This document shows positions 60,343-64,000 of a DNA stretch of 64,000 nucleotides, piece by piece; within the stretch, counting starts at the first letter, position 1, and the number at the start of each line of letters is the position of its first letter. This DNA is from Martinezella rhizogenes (GTDB lineage: Bacteria > Pseudomonadota > Alphaproteobacteria > Rhizobiales > Rhizobiaceae), in assembly GCA_013322215.1 (NCBI GenBank), contig JAAMEZ010000056.1, forward strand, positions 124,001 through 188,000, given 5' to 3'. The notes under the pieces were generated by a model. It did not search any database and was not told where the DNA came from. It saw nothing but the letters and a program-made list of their open reading frames with translations. Made by a program: the position numbers and the translations under genes.

Positions 60343-60381
60343 GAGCGGACCGGCGCGGGCCCCACCGGCACCGGTCCGCTC
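60343..60381 (-). repeat. Strong intercistronic hairpin between the tandem binding-protein genes
   Basis: GAGCGGACCGG (60343-60353) and CCGGTCCGCTC (60371-60381) are perfect 11-bp arms with a 17-base GC-rich loop, located just after the stop of the first binding-protein gene (minus strand). No U-run. It may stabilise the upstream mRNA or attenuate the second gene. Confidence 0.65.
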
Positions 60382-60389
60382 GACCAACT

Positions 60390-61334
60390 TTACGAACCGC
60401 TCTTTGGCAGGCCCGGTGGGTTGGTCTTGGATTGATCGACCCCTTCGGCAGTCAGGCTCCAGTGCTTCAGCACTTCGCCATACTTGCCGTCCTTGATACG
60501 ATCATTGATGGCGAGCGTGAGGGCGTCGGCAAGGCCAGCACCCTTCTTCGTCGTGACGGCGATTTCGGCCGTCAGTGGCCAGCCGCCGGAGACGGTGCCG
60601 ACAAGCTTCCTGGTGCCGTTGATGGCGGCCTTATAGGCTTGCGTCGCATTCGGATTGAATTCGACGTCGGCGCGACCGGACTGCAGCGCGAGATCAGCGG
60701 CGGCACGATCGTCGTAATACTGTATGTCGATCGGCTTCAAACCGGCCGCCACGTTCTGCCGGTCCCATTCGAGAATGATCTTCTCCTGGTTGGTGCCGGC
60801 GCCCGTGATCACCTTGAGACCAGCGACATCCTTGGGCTCCTTGATCGAGGTGATCTTGCTGTCGGCCTTCACGTAGAAGCCGAGCACGTCCCTGCGATAG
60901 GTGGAGAAATCGAATTTCAACTTGCGCTCTTCCGTGACTGTCACGTTGGAGATGACGGCGTCATATTTGCCGGAGGAGACGCCGAGCGGCCAGTCTTCCC
61001 AGGCGACCGGAACCAGCTCGAGCTGCAGGCCGAGGGAGTCGGCAAGCAACTGCGCGATATCGGGATCGGCGCCCACGACGGTCTTCGCATCGGTCGCATA
61101 AGTCGCAATCGGCGGGTCCCATGGATTGATGGCCACGGTGAACTTGCCGGGATTGACGAATTTGAAGCCCGGTGCGATCGCCTTGATCGCCGCCTCATCC
61201 TTTTCCGCCCTGACGCGATTGGACGTATCCGGGCTCAGGTTGAACTTCTCGGCCGCGTTCGTCGGTGTCCAACTGATCGCTACCGCCGTCAGAACGCCGG
61301 CAACAAGATACTTTGCTCTCTCAATGAATGTCAT
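60390..61334 (-). CDS. Polar amino acid-type ABC substrate-binding protein (first copy)
   Basis: A 314-aa family-3 periplasmic binding protein with a Sec signal (AKYLVAGVLTAVAISWTPTNA). Mature motifs: KFTVAINPWDPPIATYATDAKTVVGADPDIAQLLADSLGLQLELVPVAW, GKYDAVISNVTVTEERKLKFDFSTYRRDVLGFY, VITGAGTNQEKIIL. Same operon as the permease-ATPase fusion. The start at 61334 has GGAGAAGGGAA upstream. Its pair at 59374 has the same domain order and most of the same residues. Confidence 0.9.
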   Translation of the reverse strand: MTFIERAKYLVAGVLTAVAISWTPTNAAEKFNLSPDTSNRVRAEKDEAAIKAIAPGFKFVNPGKFTVAINPWDPPIATYATDAKTVVGADPDIAQLLADSLGLQLELVPVAWEDWPLGVSSGKYDAVISNVTVTEERKLKFDFSTYRRDVLGFYVKADSKITSIKEPKDVAGLKVITGAGTNQEKIILEWDRQNVAAGLKPIDIQYYDDRAAADLALQSGRADVEFNPNATQAYKAAINGTRKLVGTVSGGWPLTAEIAVTTKKGAGLADALTLAINDRIKDGKYGEVLKHWSLTAEGVDQSKTNPPGLPKSGS

Positions 61335-61426
61335 TTCCCTTCTCCATTTCAATTATAGGTTGTTTATGTTGTTATGATGGTCCGAACGCCTGCTGCCTCA
61401 GAGCGTCGAATGCATGCCTGCGACTG

Positions 61427-63208
61427 CTAGAGAACCTTTGCGAGGAAAGCGCGCGTTCGCGGATGTCTCGCATCATTGAGGATCTGTGTTGGTGAGCCTG
61501 CTTCGATAACGTGGCCGCCCTCCATGAAGACGATGCTATCGGCGACCTCACGCGCAAAGCCGATCTCGTGGGTGACGATGACGAGCGTCGTGCCGGTTCG
61601 GGCAAGTTCCTTGATCACATCGAGCACTTCGCCGACGAGTTCAGGATCGAGTGCTGAGGTCGGCTCGTCGAAGAGAAGGACTTTCGGTCGCAGCGCCAGG
61701 GCGCGAGCGATGGCGACGCGCTGCTGCTGGCCGCCGGAAAGCTGACGGGGATAGGCATCAATCTTGTCGCTGAGACCGACACGGGCGAGCAATTCCCTGG
61801 CGAAGACGATAGCTTCGTCCCGGTCCAACCCCCGCACCTGTATAGGCGCCTCGATAATGTTTTCCAAAACAGTGAGGTGTGGGAACAAGTTAAAGTTCTG
61901 AAAGACCATACCGATATCGGTCCGGCGCTTCAGAATGTCCTTTTCCTTGAGCTCATAGAGCACCTCGCCCCTTTGCGTGTAGCCGACGAGTTCGCCGTCC
62001 ACGGAGATGAAGCCGCTATCGACACGCTCGAGATGATTGATGGCGCGCAGCAGGGTCGATTTTCCCGAGCCCGATGGGCCGATAATGGCCGTGACGCTGC
62101 CGGCCGGCAGGTTGAGCTCGATATCGTCGAGAACCTTCAGCGCGCCGAAGCTCTTCGAAATGCCATGGATACGCACCGCTCCGCCCTTGGCACGAAGATC
62201 TGTCACGCTGCGAAAAGCGGCGAGTGCTCCGGTGTCCGATCTACCGTCTGCCGTAGCGGGCAGCGGCCGATGGAAGCGGCGGAAGAATGCCCGAAATGGC
62301 AACGGCGTCGGATTGCGCACCGCACCCTTGGAGAAATAGCGCTCGATATAATGCTGGGCGATCGACAGCACGGTCATGATGACGAGATACCAGACGGTTG
62401 CAACCATCAGCAGCGGAATGACTTCCAGATTGCGGCGATAGATGACCTGTACCGTATAGAAGAGCTCAGGCAGGGCCAGCACGTAGACCACGGACGTGCT
62501 TTTGGCGAGGCCGATGATCTCGTTGAAGCCCGTGGGAAGGATGGAGCGCATCGCCTGCGGCAGAACGATGCGGAACGCTTGGCGGCGGCGAGACAGGCCG
62601 AGGGATGCGGCCGCTTCCAGCTGACCTTGATCGACCGACAGAATGCCGCCGCGCACGATTTCGGCAAAGAAAGCGGACTGGTTCAGCGTCAGGCCGAGAA
62701 AGGCCGCCGCGAACGGCGTCAGGAGCTGCGTGGTCGGGTAATCGAACAGCACTTTATCCGTAAAGGGAACACCGATACTAATAGTTTCATAGAGATAGCC
62801 GAGATTGTTGAGAACCAGCAGCAACACGATCATTGGGATCGAACGCAGCAGCCAGATGTAACCCCAGGAGAGACTGGCAAGCAGCGGCGATTTCGATACG
62901 CGCGCCAGCGCCAATGCCGTTCCGAGGATGGAGCCTGACACCGCCGCAAGCGCTGTCAGAAGCAACGTCCTGCCAAGTCCCACAAGCACCGGCTCCGCAA
63001 AGAACCATTCGGCAAAGACACCCCAGCCCCAACGCGGATTGGTGAAGGTGGAGTAGAGGACGATCGCTATGACGAGCGCGGCAAAGATCGTGCCGGCCGC
63101 GCGTCCGGGGTGCCTCGCCGGCACGATGCGATAGCGTGAATAGTCAGTCTTGGCCTCGGTAGTTGTCGTGCCCGGATCGATACCCGCGAAATCTGTCGTT
63201 AGCGCCAT
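61427..63208 (-). CDS. Amino acid ABC transporter permease-ATPase fusion protein
   Basis: A 593-aa chimera. The N-terminal ~300 residues are a His/Glu/Gln-type permease (LGRTLLLTALAAVSGSILGTALALAR, EIVRGGILSVDQGQLEAAASLGLSRRRQAFRIVLPQAMRSILPTGFNEIIGL). The C-terminal ~250 residues are an ATPase (GPSGSGKSTLLRAINHL, FQNFNLFPHLTVLENI, LSGGQQQRVAIARAL, LLFDEPTSALDPELVGEVL). Fusions of this kind occur in rhizobial uptake systems for cysteine, cystine or similar amino acids. It serves both binding proteins downstream. Confidence 0.9.
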   Translation of the reverse strand: MALTTDFAGIDPGTTTTEAKTDYSRYRIVPARHPGRAAGTIFAALVIAIVLYSTFTNPRWGWGVFAEWFFAEPVLVGLGRTLLLTALAAVSGSILGTALALARVSKSPLLASLSWGYIWLLRSIPMIVLLLVLNNLGYLYETISIGVPFTDKVLFDYPTTQLLTPFAAAFLGLTLNQSAFFAEIVRGGILSVDQGQLEAAASLGLSRRRQAFRIVLPQAMRSILPTGFNEIIGLAKSTSVVYVLALPELFYTVQVIYRRNLEVIPLLMVATVWYLVIMTVLSIAQHYIERYFSKGAVRNPTPLPFRAFFRRFHRPLPATADGRSDTGALAAFRSVTDLRAKGGAVRIHGISKSFGALKVLDDIELNLPAGSVTAIIGPSGSGKSTLLRAINHLERVDSGFISVDGELVGYTQRGEVLYELKEKDILKRRTDIGMVFQNFNLFPHLTVLENIIEAPIQVRGLDRDEAIVFARELLARVGLSDKIDAYPRQLSGGQQQRVAIARALALRPKVLLFDEPTSALDPELVGEVLDVIKELARTGTTLVIVTHEIGFAREVADSIVFMEGGHVIEAGSPTQILNDARHPRTRAFLAKVL

Positions 63209-63248
63209 GATGCTTACCCCTTATGATTGTCGTTGCTCCGGCTCGCCA

Positions 63249-63797
63249 TTACCTGCCGGCGGCGACCAGACGTTGCCGGGAGCCCGAGACGTCAACGACA
63301 TCGCGCAAAGCCAGATGACTGACATCCTTCTCGAAAGGCAGGATTTTATGGACTTCCGGATCGACCGAGGTATCGAAGAGCGCCGTGTAGCCATTACTGA
63401 GATAAAGACCGACAGCTTCCGGTTGGCGAAAGCCCGTCGTCAGATAGATGCGCCGATAGCCTTGCCGCACGGCCTGCGCCTCCAGTTCGACGAGGACCGC
63501 ACGCGCCAGCCCCTGCCGGCGCAGGTCATGCCGTGTCCAGATGCGTTTGAACTCGGCTGTCCGATCGTCGTAGTGCTTGAACGCGCCGCCGCCGATCGCC
63601 TCGCCATTGCGCAACAGGAGCAGGAAGTTACCATGCGGCGGCGCAAAGGCTTCCGGCGGATAGCGATTGAGTTCGGCCGCAGCCCCCTCGGTACTGAAAT
63701 AGCTGCCGTAGCGGCTGTCGTATTCATAGATCAGCTCGTCGATCAACGGCTTGGCGCGCGGGTCCAGCGTGGTCGTGTAAAGAAACGTGTCGCTCAT
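63249..63797 (-). CDS. GNAT-family N-acetyltransferase
   Basis: A 182-aa GNAT protein with the acetyl-CoA-binding motif A (RIWTRHDLRRQGLARAVLVELEAQAVRQGYRRIYLTTG) and motif B region (FRQPEAVGLYLSNGYTALF). The coding frame can begin at a GTG (63809) that overlaps the upstream stop, or at the ATG (63797) used here; the two genes are coupled. In organosulfur salvage operons an acetyltransferase (SnaA/YxeL role) N-acetylates the S-substituted cysteine so that the monooxygenase can act. Substrate inferred from neighbours. Confidence 0.87.
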   Translation of the reverse strand: MSDTFLYTTTLDPRAKPLIDELIYEYDSRYGSYFSTEGAAAELNRYPPEAFAPPHGNFLLLLRNGEAIGGGAFKHYDDRTAEFKRIWTRHDLRRQGLARAVLVELEAQAVRQGYRRIYLTTGFRQPEAVGLYLSNGYTALFDTSVDPEVHKILPFEKDVSHLALRDVVDVSGSRQRLVAAGR

Positions 63798-63805
63798 GTC
63801 GTTCG

Positions 63806-64000
63806 TCACCCGTTGTCGTTCGCAAGGAAAGCTTCGGCGAGCCGCACCCAGTAGCGGGCTGCGGGCGCTATGATGGCGTCGTTGAAATCGTAGCGGGCGC
63901 TGTGCAGCGGCGCGCTGTCGCCATTGCCGACGAAGAAATAGCTTCCGGGCTTGGCCTGCAGCAGGAAGGCAAAGTCTTCGCTCGCCGTCCGCGGCCGGAA
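63806..64000 (-). CDS. M20-family amidohydrolase/deacylase, C-terminal fragment
   Basis: The last 64 residues of a metallo-amidohydrolase reach the window edge; the rest lies beyond 64000. The segment shows SEDFAFLLQAKPGSYFFVGNGDSAPLHSARYDFND, the typical C-terminal part of M20D peptidases (hippurate hydrolase, N-acetyl-amino acid deacetylase) with the conserved metal-ligand region 'SEDFa' and 'LHs..yDFND'. It is the promoter-proximal gene of the organosulfur-type operon, overlapping the GNAT start. Confidence 0.85.
   Translation of the reverse strand, partial: FRPRTASEDFAFLLQAKPGSYFFVGNGDSAPLHSARYDFNDAIIAPAARYWVRLAEAFLANDNG

Overview
The window is GC-rich, densely packed DNA from an alphaproteobacterium, most likely a Rhizobiaceae member (Rhizobium/Agrobacterium/Sinorhizobium type). 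The clues are the number and style of ABC uptake systems (Dpp-type, xylose-type, polar amino acid type), a carnitine dehydrogenase fused to a thioesterase, a cydDCABX cluster, MocR- and GlxA-type regulators, and an intergenic palindromic element of a kind I recognise from Rhizobiales. It reads as catabolic/accessory replicon or chromid DNA. I saw no rRNA, tRNA, CRISPR array, insertion sequence or phage gene. All family assignments are from reading the translations; no database search was run.

Layout. 1-3.5 kb: end of a sugar ABC ATPase gene, a small unknown protein, an EamA exporter and a divergent LysR regulator. 3.5-16.4 kb: a GlxA/CdhR-like regulator divergent from a nine-gene operon that looks able to import gamma-butyrobetaine or L-carnitine and convert it to glycine betaine (beta-keto acid cleavage enzyme, carnitine dehydrogenase-thioesterase fusion, acyl-CoA dehydrogenase, ADP-forming CoA ligase, enoyl-CoA hydratase, Dpp-type transporter). 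16.4-23.4 kb: a thioesterase with a degenerate carrier domain, an XRE regulator, a second copy of the Dpp-type binding protein without its own permease, a CocE/NonD esterase, an HSL-type esterase and a possible secreted micropeptide. 23.5-25.8 kb: SDR and cupin genes divergent from a LysR gene. 25.8-32.5 kb: a sugar or pentitol module (FGGY kinase, SDR, xylose/ribose-type ABC importer, AraC regulator). 32.7-39.9 kb: a FadR-type regulator followed by a Dpp-type importer with an embedded DapA-like aldolase.

40.1-48.9 kb: a DUF983 protein, a MocR-type regulator and the cytochrome bd operon cydDCABX, with an FNR/FixK-like site upstream. 49.6-53.1 kb: a universal stress protein, an ArsB/SLC13-type permease, and a TetR regulator with a quinone-oxidoreductase-like partner. 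53.2-55.7 kb: a Zn/Cd/Pb P-type ATPase behind a MerR-type promoter. 55.7-58.2 kb: an AraC regulator divergent from a flavin monooxygenase and a small SpoIIAA-like protein. 58.3-64.0 kb: a minus-strand operon (M20 deacylase, GNAT acetyltransferase, permease-ATPase fusion, two binding proteins, luciferase-like monooxygenase) whose gene set matches the acetylate-oxidise-deacetylate organosulfur salvage pathways known from Bacillus (yxe/ytm).

The most interesting regions are the butyrobetaine/carnitine island with its neighbouring orphan binding protein and esterases (possible acyl-carnitine or betaine-ester scavenging), the thioesterase whose carrier domain lacks the phosphopantetheine serine, and the organosulfur-type operon at the right end.
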